Below, in pieces: positions 39,807 through 49,653 of a DNA stretch of 64,000 nucleotides (within the stretch, counting starts at the first letter, position 1; every line of letters begins with the position of its first letter). The notes beneath the pieces are model-generated. The model did no database searches and was not told the origin of the DNA. It saw only the letters and a list, made by a program, of their open reading frames with translations. Both the position numbers and the translations under genes were made by a program. The stretch comes from Tritrichomonas musculus (lineage: Eukaryota > Parabasalia > Tritrichomonadida > Tritrichomonadidae), in the NCBI GenBank assembly GCA_039105265.1, contig JAPFFF010000054.1:248001-312000 (forward strand), in the 5' to 3' direction.

Positions 39807-42173
39807 ATGGAGAAAAAAAATTCTTATAAAAACGCCAATCTCCTCGATAACCCACTAGGATCATGGAATGATTTGAATCCAACATTTCTTGGCCAATTTA
39901 AAGCACTATTGAAGAAAAATTTCTTAATCAGAATCCGCAGTTTCTCGTGCATAGTTGAAATAATTTTTGCCTTTATAATACCATTAATTTTGATTCTCGA
40001 TTATTTTCCTCCAAAAGTTGAATTTCCAAACACAGTTTCTCCATCGATTAACAAAACAGATCTCAGCTCGCTGGTTGAATGGTTTTTAGTATTTGGACGA
40101 AAGACGAAAGTTTCAATTTATCCAAACAACGAAAAGATGCATTTTTTGATTGGAAATACAACTCTTCTAAATATTCTAATACATGGAGGAAAAATTCCAC
40201 TAAATGGAACCCTTATTGATCTTCCAGGCACAGAATACAGTTACACAAATGACATAGAGAAGCTCAAAGATGTCATTTATTCTACCCAATTGAACAACAT
40301 TGGAATTGAATGGACGAATTGTGAGAAAGAAGATGCTTTAATCAATCCTGTAATAAAAGTTTACTTCCAGTCCGTCTACGGCGATCCACAAGAGATGATT
40401 TATGTCCAGTTGAGAGACTCACTTGCTACAATGAGTGCAATTATTGATGGCGAAATACCAGACGTTTCACAGATGGAATTCATTAACATCAGTGTCTATC
40501 AAAGCGACTTTGCACATCCGACAATTATACAAAGAATGGATAAATTAGGTTTCCCTTTTGCTGTTTTGACTCCTTTTTCTATCATTCTTTCAACAATGCC
40601 TGACATGGAATTCATATTTTCAGAAAAAGAAAGTCACGTCACAGCATTGTCGTTTTTAATGGGAATGACAGAGAGTGCCTATTGGTTTACAAACTTTGTT
40701 GTTTCATTTGTTATTTGTTTGGTTGTTCATGTTTATATCTCAGCTCTTTTCACTTATTGGTATGGCTTGAATGGAAATGATTTCGGTGTCATTTTGGTGT
40801 TCACAATTTTGTTTGTCATCGCTGAAATTTGGTTCCAGTTTTTCATAACAACTCTGATTAAAGATGCAAACAAAGGGAAATCTGTAACCATTATATTAAT
40901 CATGATCACAATCACATTGAGTTTGTTCTTTCAATTTGTTACTTTTAAAGAAAAAACAACATTGAATATCGTGCTGAATCATGTGTCTTGCATCTTTCCC
41001 ATTTCTATATATGAACTCTTCTTGCTGCAAGGATACATTGCGAACGTTGCAGAGCTGCCTTTATTCAAGTGGAATAGTTTGTACAATGAATCTTATATTT
41101 GTCAGCCACTGGAACTAATATTGTGGTGTGTAATTGATATTTTTATCTATTTTGTCTTGTTCATAATTGGGAATTCATTTGCACCACGCGCTTTTGGTAT
41201 AAACGCATCCATTTTTACTGATATTTGCAAAAAGAAAGATGATGAAACAACTTATAATTTAAGAAATGAAGAGACAATTCATGTTGATAACTTAACCAAA
41301 ATTTATAAAGGAACACGAAAAGTTACAGCTTTGAATTCCGTTTCTTTTTCAATTAGTAAAGGTGAAATAATTGTAATGATTGGACCAAATGGCGCAGGCA
41401 AATCCACTTTAATTAACTGCATTAGTGGTGGAATAAGGCCCACGAATGGAACTTTTAAAATTATGGGAGAAGAAAGAGTTCACAGTTTGGGTGTTTGTTA
41501 TCAAAATAACGTCCTCATTCCGCAAATTACAGTTCAAGAACATTTCGAACTTTTTGGTGCATTTCGAGGCTTATCTAAAGAAACACTTGAATCATCAATT
41601 GATTATCTCACAACGAACATGCAACTAAATCATGCCCTTAAAAATCGTGCAGGCGATCTTTCTGGCGGCCAAAAAAGGAAGCTTTGTGTTGGTCTTTCAT
41701 TGCTTGGAAATCCTGAAATTGTTTTAATGGACGAGCCAACTGCTGGTGTTGATGTTCAAGCTTGTCAACTCATTTGGAAGATGATATCAAACCTTAAAAA
41801 TACAACATCTTTGATAACAAGTCATGCACTTGAAGAAGCTGAAGTTGTTTCTTCAAGATTGTTCATTTTGGCTGAAGGAACTATTCGTTTCATCGGTTCA
41901 TCAACTGAATTAAGAGAACAATTCAAATGTGGTTACGAATTGAGAGTTGAAGCAAGTGATAATGATGTAAATAGAGTGCTTAGCTTCGTGCAAAATTATA
42001 TTCCTGATTCTCATATTGCAAATGATCGAAAAGATGTGATTTTAATGCCTGTTTGTCCTTCAATGGGTAAAATGCTTCAGGATTTTGAAGAAAAACGAAG
42101 TGAACTAGGTGTTTTCTCTTACTCTTTTGCAGTTCAGCAATTAGAAGATATCGTTTTGAAATCACTAGAGTGA
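39807..42173 (+). CDS. ABCA-like half transporter with canonical ATPase motifs
   Basis: A 788-aa half transporter. An amphipathic N terminus leads to helix 1 (about 48-68, 'IVEIIFAFIIPLILILDYF'), an exposed loop (about 70-250) and a membrane block (about 255-470). The NBD (about 485-720) has Walker A 'GPNGAGKST' near residue 530, 'VCYQNNVLIPQITVQEH', signature 'LSGGQ' near 617, Walker B 'IVLMDEPTAGVD' and 'SHALEEAEVV'. Architecture and length match its divergent neighbour at 36895-39306, but the sites here are complete. Probably an ABCA-class lipid or drug exporter; substrate unknown. Pairing with the neighbour is inference from position and complementary motifs. Confidence 0.92.
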   Translation: MEKKNSYKNANLLDNPLGSWNDLNPTFLGQFKALLKKNFLIRIRSFSCIVEIIFAFIIPLILILDYFPPKVEFPNTVSPSINKTDLSSLVEWFLVFGRKTKVSIYPNNEKMHFLIGNTTLLNILIHGGKIPLNGTLIDLPGTEYSYTNDIEKLKDVIYSTQLNNIGIEWTNCEKEDALINPVIKVYFQSVYGDPQEMIYVQLRDSLATMSAIIDGEIPDVSQMEFINISVYQSDFAHPTIIQRMDKLGFPFAVLTPFSIILSTMPDMEFIFSEKESHVTALSFLMGMTESAYWFTNFVVSFVICLVVHVYISALFTYWYGLNGNDFGVILVFTILFVIAEIWFQFFITTLIKDANKGKSVTIILIMITITLSLFFQFVTFKEKTTLNIVLNHVSCIFPISIYELFLLQGYIANVAELPLFKWNSLYNESYICQPLELILWCVIDIFIYFVLFIIGNSFAPRAFGINASIFTDICKKKDDETTYNLRNEETIHVDNLTKIYKGTRKVTALNSVSFSISKGEIIVMIGPNGAGKSTLINCISGGIRPTNGTFKIMGEERVHSLGVCYQNNVLIPQITVQEHFELFGAFRGLSKETLESSIDYLTTNMQLNHALKNRAGDLSGGQKRKLCVGLSLLGNPEIVLMDEPTAGVDVQACQLIWKMISNLKNTTSLITSHALEEAEVVSSRLFILAEGTIRFIGSSTELREQFKCGYELRVEASDNDVNRVLSFVQNYIPDSHIANDRKDVILMPVCPSMGKMLQDFEEKRSELGVFSYSFAVQQLEDIVLKSLE

Positions 42174-42299
42174 TTACTGGAATATATTTAATAAATGTTA
42201 TTTAAAATTTATTTTTCTCTCAAAGTTCTTCCAAACTGTGAAATTTCTTTATAAAGTTTCTTAGATTTTTAATGAAAAATTTTTCAGAGAAAGCTTATT

Positions 42300-42414
42300 C
42301 ATCTGAATCTGTATCTTGTCATCATCTGAATTTGTATCTTGTATTCATATGAATCTGCATTTCGTCTTCTTTTGTTTCTGTGCCCCGACTTCTTGTAATT
42401 CTGTATTTCATTTA
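42300..42414. repeat. 23-bp degenerate tandem repeat, about 5 units
   Basis: Units start at 42300, 42323, 42346, 42369 and 42392. The first two (CATCTGAATCTGTATCTTGT and three more bases) differ at few positions; the last two are strongly diverged. 23 is not a multiple of three, so no periodic peptide is encoded. Confidence 0.65.
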
Positions 42415-43062
42415 ATTCTGTTTATGAGCTTCATCATCTTCTTTATTGCCATCAAAAAAAAAAAAAAAAAATCTAAAGCTAGCATTCAAATCCTGTTTGA
42501 GAATGAGCATGAATAAACAATAATCTTTCGATCGGCTAAATCTGTTAATTGAGTAATTTAGAGTGTTACTTCTTAAAAACAATAAAAATGAAATAAAAGA
42601 AATTGGAAAAAAAAAAATTAATGGCTCAAAAAAATCAATATTTTGATATGGTCTCATATAAAATATAATATTGTCCCATGAAAACATTTTAAGGCAACTA
42701 TTAGAAAAATGGATATTGAATGTTTTTATTACACTTAATCTTTGAAATGTTTTAATTAAACCAATAGCTTCAAATAAAACTTATTACATCTTTTTCTGAT
42801 AAAACGGTTTATGTTTAGCAGTTTTATCGTTTTTCATATCACATAATTGTCAGTTTTGAAATTTATATTCGGAACTTCCTATTCTGGCACTTTTTAATAG
42901 AAATATGAAAAGATGATTTCAGCATTCGTAGTTGCATCACAGACACTTTGTGAATGCCCTAGAAGGTAATTTTTTCTGATTAATTGATGGCAAACTGTCT
43001 TTGATTTCACCAAAAACTTTTTCTGAAAAAATTCTATTAATTAAATTTTGATGTAAATTTAT

Positions 43063-43131
43063 GGGCATAGTTGGCTTTTCTTATTTTTGAATAGTTTATT
43101 CATTGAAAAAGTTCAAGAACCAACTATGCCC
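43063..43131. repeat. Foldback with 12-bp perfect arms (GGGCATAGTTGG)
   Basis: GGGCATAGTTGG at 43063-43074 pairs with CCAACTATGCCC at 43120-43131. The right arm is followed by TTAA and the left preceded by TTTAT. The first four bases equal the end of the TTAA-flanked element at 62664. A shared origin is possible but weakly supported. Confidence 0.5.
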
Positions 43132-43183
43132 TTAAATAAAAAAAAAAAAAAAATAACTTTTTGTGAGAAGACTTTTTGTTTAT

Positions 43184-44164
43184 TTATTCTTTAACTCCAA
43201 ACATTGGAACATGTGTCTCATCCAATAATTTATCAATTTTTTGGATTTCTTCAGGAGTCAGAACGACTTCGCCTGCATGGAAGTTTTCTTCTAATCTGTT
43301 GATTTTTCTGCTTCCTGGAATTGGAATGCAATTCTTATGTTTGTTGATTATCCAAGCCAGAGACAACTGAGTAAGCGAGCATTTCTTTTGTTCTGCGATT
43401 GCCTTTAGTTCCTTCATTAAATGTTCAGATTTCTTGACACCTTCTTCAGTGTATTGAGGCATGAATGAACGATAATCACCTTTTTCAGTGAATTGCTGTT
43501 TTCCATTGAAATCGCCGGACATGAATCCGTTAGCAATTGGAGAGTATGCGACAAATGTAATTCCAAGTTCATCACAAATTTTGAACATTTTTTCTTGTCC
43601 TCGTGCAAGCATTGAATATCTGTTCTGAATAACGGTTACTGGGCAAATTTTATGAGCTCTTCTTAAATAATCCTCATCAACTTCCGAAATTCCCCAATGT
43701 TTGATCTTTCCTTCTTGAATAAGTTCTTTCATTACTCCTGCAACGACTTCTGGTTCAACTTTGGGATCAATTCTGTGTTGGTAGTAGATATCAACATATT
43801 GCATTTGTAATTTTTTAAGTGAGCCTTCAATTGACTTTCGGATTCTTTCTGGTGATGAGTCCATTACTAATGAAGTTCCTTCGTGAGTAACGCCGAATTT
43901 GGTGCAAACAACAACTTTTTCACGGAATGGTTTAACTGCTTCCCCAACAATTTCTTCGTTGTAGCTGATTGACCCGTCTGGATTTGTTCCAATGTAACAT
44001 TCAGCAGTATCAAAGAAATTATATCCGATTTCGTAAGCTTTACGGAGGATTTCGACTGCTTCAGATTTGGGCGTTGGCGTTCCATAAGCGTGTGACAATC
44101 CCATGCATCCGATTCCAATTGGATTGACGTAATAATCTGTTTGTCCAACTCTTCTTTTTTGCAT
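43184..44164 (-). CDS. Aldo/keto reductase
   Basis: A 326-aa NADPH-dependent oxidoreductase of the AKR superfamily with a TIM-barrel fold. The catalytic tetrad is visible: Asp52 and Tyr57 in 'FFDTAECY', Lys89 in 'CTKFG' and His130 in 'YYQHRID'. Other hallmarks are 'GIGCMGLSHAYG' near the start, 'GKIKHWGISEVDEDYLRRAH' and 'IPIPGSRKINRLEENF' for cofactor binding. Such enzymes reduce aldehydes and ketones in the cytosol. The sequence is most like bacterial AKRs of the YakC/AKR13 kind, so lateral acquisition is plausible. A TCACTT initiator 15 bases before the ATG marks it as a normally expressed nuclear gene. Substrate unknown. Confidence 0.93.
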   Translation of the reverse strand: MQKRRVGQTDYYVNPIGIGCMGLSHAYGTPTPKSEAVEILRKAYEIGYNFFDTAECYIGTNPDGSISYNEEIVGEAVKPFREKVVVCTKFGVTHEGTSLVMDSSPERIRKSIEGSLKKLQMQYVDIYYQHRIDPKVEPEVVAGVMKELIQEGKIKHWGISEVDEDYLRRAHKICPVTVIQNRYSMLARGQEKMFKICDELGITFVAYSPIANGFMSGDFNGKQQFTEKGDYRSFMPQYTEEGVKKSEHLMKELKAIAEQKKCSLTQLSLAWIINKHKNCIPIPGSRKINRLEENFHAGEVVLTPEEIQKIDKLLDETHVPMFGVKE

Positions 44165-44175
44165 GCTCTTGTAAA

Positions 44176-44181
44176 AAGTGA
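44176..44181 (-). promoter_or_regulatory. Initiator-like motif (TCACTT) of the aldo/keto reductase gene
   Basis: On the minus strand TCACTT has its A at 44179, 15 bases before the ATG (44164). This is an excellent match to TCA(+1)Y(T/A). Confidence 0.55.
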
Positions 44182-44963
44182 AATAAAAGCTATACTGAAT
44201 AATTTATCGTAAAACTTATCAGAAAAAATATCGTTTTTTTTTTACGGTATTCAATTTTATTTCAAAAAGCTTGTTACGATATAATTTTGAATAAATCTCT
44301 GAAATGAAAATATCGTAAAAATCTCATTAAATTAAGATGAATATTTTTATAATATAAAAGATATCTTTGTTGATATAAAATATTAATAAATTTAATTATA
44401 TATACAACTGCTTCATAAATGAACATTTTTTATAATGCATATTTATTCTTATGTATGAATGATTGTTTCTTCATCAATAGCTTATTCAAATTTTGCTAAT
44501 GAGCTTTATTAATAATAATATAGCCTTGTGAAAAATTGGATGTTAATCTCGATTTTCACATTCTTCTTTTCTGTGACACTCAATGGAATTAGAAGTTTTA
44601 TTTATATTAACGTTGGTGCTATTTGTAGCTCAAACCTTTTTTGGTTAATAGTTTTTCTAATAAGGTACTTTATTTTCAAATATAAATCATTGTATTTGGC
44701 ACAAAATACCTTCATGAATTAGTAACAATTAACTCCCGAATCAATGCAGATGGTATCAATATCTTTGAGCTGTTACTCATTTATATTGCACATTTTTTCA
44801 TATGTATGAATGATTCAATTATTGTCTTGAAAATTTTACATTCAAAATGGTAAATAAATTTTTTCCACTTTGTGAGAATAATCTCTTGAACTTTTTCAGT
44901 AGATAAGTTATTCAAAATTTGGAAAATTTTATTAAATCACATTTATCTAAAGAGCTTTAATAA
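44182..44963. other. AT-rich intergenic region
   Basis: Divergent promoters lie at its ends (TCACAT at 44937 for the plus-strand gene). TGTATGAATGATT occurs twice, near 44452 and 44803. A 64-codon hydrophobic frame at 44528 has no ATG context or family match. No other feature. Confidence 0.45.
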
Positions 44964-46303
44964 ATGCGCCAAAAAAAAATCTCATTTAACAACATTGAAT
45001 ATAAAATACCAGATGAATTTAATTATGAGCAATTTTCAAGACAAATCTGTTCCAATTTTATACATTACGACATATATGTTGTTAAAAATTGTGCAAACAT
45101 TAGTGACGAAATATTTAAATCATTTTGCAATTATATTTTTAGCCAAAAAGACCTTCCTACAATTAATTCAGACAATGTTGTTGGATTTCGATTATTATTT
45201 GAAGAATTAGGTGTTGACTTTCACTCAATTTCAGGATTAAATGATGATGATCTTTTTAAAGTTAATGTTTTGAGATTTATGACAGGTATTGGTGATAAAT
45301 CAGATATTATCCAATACATTGCAAAAAATTTAGATTTCTATATTCAAAATTTTCAATCAGATCTCATTGAAGTTACAATAACGATTCTTAAAAATATGAG
45401 CATGAGCAAAGAAAAGTTGATCAGAAAAGTGCATATGAACTTATATCTAAGTGCACTGATATATCAAAATACGTTTTACTTGAATGTCTTGACGCAACAG
45501 AATTAAGTTTAGATCAAGTCGAAAATTCAATTCGAAATCTAAATGAACGTTTTGGATATGCTCCACGAAATACACAAACTATGATAGCAAACATTTTTAC
45601 TTATTATAAACAAAAACTATTGGAAAAAGAAGCCATTATTAAATGTGATGAAATTAAAAAAAATAAAATGAATCAAGTTTCACTCCCAGAATACTTAATA
45701 AAAGTACCCAATGGTTTTTTTGAATTTAACGAAATACTTACAGAAGTAACGATTCCAGATACAGTAGAGTCAATTGGAAGCAGAGCTTTTTATAGGTGTT
45801 TAGCACTAGTAAACATAATAATTCCGAATTCTGTTCAAATTTTAGGCGACTTTGCATTTTTTGAGTGTAAAAGCTTAAGAGAAATAAATCTTCCTGAATC
45901 ACTCCAAATAATCGGAGATCATGCTTTTGATGGATGTGAATCACTCAGCAACATAACAATACCAAATTCTGTTAGAATTATTGGTGAAAACGCATTTAAC
46001 AATTGCATATCACTTATTCGGATTGAGATACCAAATATGGTTACAACAATAAGATATTCGACATTTAAAGGATGCACAAAACTTGAAGAAGTTTTGATTC
46101 CGAAATCAGTTAAAACAATTGAATCAGATGCATTTTTAAATTGTTCATCACTCAAACAAATAGATTTATCAAGTATTATAGCAATCGGAGGCCGAGCCTT
46201 TCATTCATGTTCATCAATCAAATCAATTGAAATTTTTGAAGGTATGGTATCAATAAGCAACCATACATTTGCATGTTGTTATTTCTTATTTGAAAAAATT
46301 TGA
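44964..46303 (+). pseudogene. BspA-like LRR_5 protein gene with a frameshift
   Basis: Two frames make one gene. Frame one (44964-45506) starts 'MRQKKISFNNIEYKIPDEFN' and covers the family's non-LRR N-terminal domain. Between about 45400 and 45425 the coding sense moves to another frame ('VDQKSAYELISKCTDISKYV', then 'NERFGYAPRNTQTMIANIFT'), which carries about seven LRR_5 units: 'VTIPDTVESIGSRAFYRC', 'INLPESLQIIGDHAFDGC', 'ITIPNSVRIIGENAFNNC' and more, to TGA at 46301-46303. The break lies in an A-rich stretch, so sequencing error cannot be excluded. If real, the gene is dead. The end is abrupt. The stop separates it from the kinase gene, which has its own initiator, so they are not fused. No signal peptide or anchor is visible. 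Confidence 0.75.
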
Positions 46304-46330
46304 ATATAATTCAAAGATCAGACTCAATTT

Positions 46331-46336
46331 TCATTA
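46331..46336 (+). promoter_or_regulatory. Initiator-like motif (TCATTA) of the kinase-Sel1 gene
   Basis: TCATTA with A at 46333 lies 10 bases before ATG 46343. It supports independent transcription of the kinase gene from only 28 bases after the LRR stop. Confidence 0.5.
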
Positions 46337-46342
46337 ATAAAA

Positions 46343-48574
46343 ATGATATGCGATTTTGTTGTTGATTTAAATAAATTTAATATCATCAAATTCCTTGGAG
46401 AAGGGGCTTTTGGGCGAGTTTATCTGATTGAGGAAAAAACGACCAAAGAATTATTTTCAGCGAAAATCACCAAATATCAAATTAAGAGTACATTAGAACA
46501 AAAATCATTTTTTACAGAACTTGTAGCATATTCAAAAGTTAAATATCCATCAATATTAGCACTTATTGGTTTTAATATGAACAATTTCAAAGAAGAAAGT
46601 TTTCCAACATTAATAACAGAATATATGCCTAATGGCTCTCTTGATTGTTTTCTCAAAAAAAATCCTTATTTGACGCCAGCCAAAAAATACATTATTCTCT
46701 ACGGAATTGCAAAAGGCATGAATCATTTGCATTCACAAAAAATCATTCACAGAGATTTAAAGCCAGGCAACGTTTTACTTGATGAAAATTTATATCCACA
46801 TATTTGTGATTTTGGTGAATCAAAAATTTTAGATTTAGCTTCTTCAACTTCAATGCTAGCAGAATCTTATTCAGGAACTCCACTTTACATGGCACCAGAA
46901 ATTTTCAAAGAAGATCCATACACAGAAAAAGTTGATGTTTTTTCTTTTTCGATAATGGCTTATGAAATAATAACAGGACAATTTCCTTATCCTGGATTCA
47001 AAACAATTTATAAACTTCAAAATGCTGTCAAAAATGGAAAGCGACCAGATTTGACTATTATTGAAAACGAATATGTTAAAATGCTTCTTATTAAATGCTG
47101 GTCAAATGATCCCAAAGAAAGACCTGCTTTCAGTCAAATTGTTGAAAACATTAAAAGTGATGAATTTATAAATGGAATTGGAATCAGTGATAGAAACGAG
47201 AAACTTGAAATTGAAAAATACAGTTGTTTATTCAACAAAGGCTTGCCACCACTCAATAACAGAAGCAATAAAATCACCATAGAAGTCTCAAAGAAAGCAA
47301 ATGAAGAAAAGCCATCTACTAAAAAATCAGAACTTATTTCTCTTAAAAAAAATGCAGAATCAAGTCCGCCCAAATCAAAGCCAGAAGTGAATGAACCAAA
47401 AATTAAACCTACACAATGTTCACCAAGACCAAAAGCAAGAATAAAAGAAACAAATGAAAATTTATCAAATATAAAAAGAGAAGAAAGTTCTCCGGATAAT
47501 AAGTCCAGTGATGCATACAAAACAGATTCAGCAAGTAATAAATATGTTGATCAAGAACAAATCAAAAGAGCACAGCAAACAAAGATTCAGGCAGATGAAG
47601 GAAATGTAGATTCAATGAATAAATATGGTTTAATGCTTATAAGAGGTGATGGTGTTACAGTTAACCTATATGAAGCTACTCGTTATTTTAAAATGGCTGC
47701 AGATAAAGAAGATAGTAATGGATTGTTTTATTATGGAAAAATGCTTGATCGTGGTTCAGGTGTTAAAGTTAACAAAGAAGAAGCAGCCCGTTATTATAAA
47801 ATGGCTGCTGATAAAGGAAATGCTAATGCAATGGTACGTTACGGTATCATGCTAGGAACAGGTGAAGGCATTCCAGTTAACAAAGCAGAAGCAACACGCT
47901 ATTTTAAAATGCTTGCTGACAAAGGTGATGCGAATGGAATGTATAATTATGGTGTTATGCTAGGAACAGGTGAAGGTAATCTAGCTAACAAAGAAGAAGC
48001 AGCCCGTTATTATAAAATGGCTGCTGACAAAGGACATGCAGGTGCAATGTGCAATTACGGCGTTATGCTAGAAAAAGGCGAAGGTATTCCAGTTAATAAA
48101 GAAGAAGCAACACGTTATTTTAAAATGGCTGCTGACAAAGGTAATGTAGATGGAATGCATAATTATGGTGTTATGCTAGGAACAGGTGAAGGTACTCTAG
48201 CTAACAAAGAAGAAGCAGCACGTTATTATAAAATGGCTGCTGACAAAGGACACGTAAATGCAATGTATAATTATGCCTTTGTTCTGGAAAAATATAAAGA
48301 ACTTCAAGGGAACAAAGAAGAAATATCTCGTTATTATAAAATGGCAGCAGATAAGGGTGATGTTGCAGCAATGTATTGTTATGGGAAAAGCATATCTGTA
48401 GGAGAGGAAAGTAATAAATATATTAAAATGGCTGCTGATAGAGGTTATAAAAATGCTATGATTATGTATTCATTTAATCTTTTTTTTGGCATTGGTATAC
48501 AAAAAAATGAAGAAGAATCAGATCGTTATTCAAAGATGATAGATGAATTGGAAGAGAATGACAATAATAAATAA
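46343..48574 (+). CDS. Protein kinase with C-terminal Sel1 repeats
   Basis: A 743-aa protein. Residues about 10-275 are a Ser/Thr-type kinase domain: glycine loop 'GEGAFGRV', lysine in 'FSAKITKY', catalytic loop 'IIHRDLKPGN', 'CDFGES', 'GTPLYMAPEIF' and 'DVFSFSIMAYEIITGQFPYP'. These suggest an active enzyme of the TKL-like class. A Lys/Ser/Pro-rich linker spans about 290-400. Nine Sel1-like repeats fill about 405-740, the typical one reading 'GNANAMVRYGIMLGTGEG' plus 'NKEEAARYYKMAADKG'. Sel1 repeats form a TPR-like scaffold that binds partners, so it may be a kinase that recruits its substrates. Repeats 4-6 are almost copies of each other, pointing to recent repeat amplification. No membrane segment. 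Kinase-Sel1 fusions are common in Trichomonas-type genomes. Confidence 0.9.
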   Translation: MICDFVVDLNKFNIIKFLGEGAFGRVYLIEEKTTKELFSAKITKYQIKSTLEQKSFFTELVAYSKVKYPSILALIGFNMNNFKEESFPTLITEYMPNGSLDCFLKKNPYLTPAKKYIILYGIAKGMNHLHSQKIIHRDLKPGNVLLDENLYPHICDFGESKILDLASSTSMLAESYSGTPLYMAPEIFKEDPYTEKVDVFSFSIMAYEIITGQFPYPGFKTIYKLQNAVKNGKRPDLTIIENEYVKMLLIKCWSNDPKERPAFSQIVENIKSDEFINGIGISDRNEKLEIEKYSCLFNKGLPPLNNRSNKITIEVSKKANEEKPSTKKSELISLKKNAESSPPKSKPEVNEPKIKPTQCSPRPKARIKETNENLSNIKREESSPDNKSSDAYKTDSASNKYVDQEQIKRAQQTKIQADEGNVDSMNKYGLMLIRGDGVTVNLYEATRYFKMAADKEDSNGLFYYGKMLDRGSGVKVNKEEAARYYKMAADKGNANAMVRYGIMLGTGEGIPVNKAEATRYFKMLADKGDANGMYNYGVMLGTGEGNLANKEEAARYYKMAADKGHAGAMCNYGVMLEKGEGIPVNKEEATRYFKMAADKGNVDGMHNYGVMLGTGEGTLANKEEAARYYKMAADKGHVNAMYNYAFVLEKYKELQGNKEEISRYYKMAADKGDVAAMYCYGKSISVGEESNKYIKMAADRGYKNAMIMYSFNLFFGIGIQKNEEESDRYSKMIDELEENDNNK

Positions 48575-48640
48575 TTATTTCTATTTATAAACCTTCATTG
48601 AATTTTTCGAGAATATTTTTATGAATAATCTGCATTTTTT

Positions 48641-48960
48641 TTTCCAAAAATTGAAATACTCAACGAACTTTCATATGAAAAATTTGAAGAACTTGGTGGT
48701 GGAAAAATCATTGATATTTCAGGTATTGAAACTCATTGCTTTGCAGTTTCCAGTGAAGGTGAAGTTTTTGTTTATGGACAAAAGGTGGAAAAGTTGTTCA
48801 TCTTGAGAAATCATTCTCAACAAATATGATAAAGTTTTGTCATGTGGAGACTCCAGAAAACTTTTCCATGTTTTTTTTTACGTGGCCCTCTTTGTCTCAG
48901 TGAAGATGTCGGAAGTACAAATAAATTCACTAAAGTTGCTTCTCTTGAGCCTCATTGGCT
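48641..48960 (+). pseudogene. RCC1-like repeat relic
   Basis: A plus-strand frame reads 'IEILNELSYEKFEELGGGKI', then 'IDISGIETHCFAVSSEGEVF' + 'VYGQ', the hallmark of an RCC1 blade. It then changes frame in a G/A-rich stretch near 48780 and is lost at stops near 48829. A later shifted piece reads 'EDVGSTNKFTKVASLEPH'. RCC1-type propellers appear in many trichomonad proteins. Here it is broken, and it lies directly before LRR_5 coding sequence. Confidence 0.5.
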
Positions 48961-48987
48961 ACGAATATTGGCTCTTCAGAAGAGAAG

Positions 48988-49458
48988 ATGGAAAAGCTTT
49001 GTCATGTAGAGGGAACAGTTATACCTTTTTCTGTAACTTCAATTGTCAATAATGCTTTTAATGGATGGTCATCATTGATCAAAATCGCAATTCCTTCTTC
49101 TGTAACTTCAATTGGCAAATACACTTTCAATGAATGTTCATCATTGACAGAAATTACAATTCCTTCTACTGTAACCGAAATTGGAGATGGTGCGTTCTTA
49201 AAATATTCATCGTTGACAAAAATCACAATTCTTTCTACTGTAACTGAAATTGGAAATAATGTTTTTGATGGATGTACATCACTGACTAAAGTTTTAGCCA
49301 CTTCTATGATTACGCATTTTACAGATTGCAATTTCGTGCAACTTTCATCAATGGAAGAAATAACGCTTCCTTCTTCTGTTACTATAATATATAGATATGC
49401 TTTTGCAAAATTTGTTTCATTGATAAAAAAAAAAGATAAAACAAAAAATAAAAATTGA
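48988..49458 (+). CDS. BspA-like LRR_5 fragment, possibly part of the preceding relic
   Basis: From the ATG at 48988 the frame encodes about five LRR_5 units: 'SVTSIVNNAFNGWSSL', 'SVTSIGKYTFNECSSLTEIT', 'TVTEIGDGAFLKYSSL', 'TVTEIGNNVFDGCTSL' and 'SVTIIYRYAFAKF', then a Lys-rich tail. The frame is open upstream to a TTG at 48955. Without a proper N-terminal domain or signal it is short for the family. It may be a fragment of a decayed BspA gene, or the 3' half of a once fused RCC1-LRR gene. LRR_5 identity is solid; intactness is doubtful. Confidence 0.5.
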   Translation: MEKLCHVEGTVIPFSVTSIVNNAFNGWSSLIKIAIPSSVTSIGKYTFNECSSLTEITIPSTVTEIGDGAFLKYSSLTKITILSTVTEIGNNVFDGCTSLTKVLATSMITHFTDCNFVQLSSMEEITLPSSVTIIYRYAFAKFVSLIKKKDKTKNKN

Positions 49459-49653
49459 AAAGAAACTTTCAAGAATATAGATTTTCCATTTTTTTATTCT
49501 CTAAAAAAAATTCAATGCATATTTGTTAATATAAAACAATTCAATGCATATTTGTTAATATACTCAGAAAAGTGGAATTTTCAATTAAAAAAACGTTTTT
49601 AACTGTAATGGATTCTTTTCATACTAATATAACTGAAAAAAAATTTAATCAAA
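49459..49653. repeat. 25-bp direct repeat in a spacer
   Basis: AATTCAATGCATATTTGTTA plus ATATA occurs at 49509-49533 and 49538-49562, a 29-base offset. It lies between the LRR fragment and tRNA-Thr. Nothing else is seen. Confidence 0.6.

Larger units (their letters stand above)
42174..43183. other. Convergent intergenic region
   Basis: It separates the 3' ends of the ABC and aldo/keto reductase genes. It contains a 23-bp tandem repeat (42300-42414), an A-run at 42454, a short foldback (43063-43131) and an A-run at 43140. Several short frames on both strands have no family features. Confidence 0.5.

Noticed and set aside
44528-44722. 64-codon hydrophobic frame
   Set aside because: Phe/Ile-rich from T-runs, with no ATG context or recognised family.
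46303-46343. LRR and kinase frames as one fused gene
   Set aside because: The frames are in phase but two stops separate them, and a TCATTA initiator lies 10 bases before the kinase ATG, so they are treated as separate genes.
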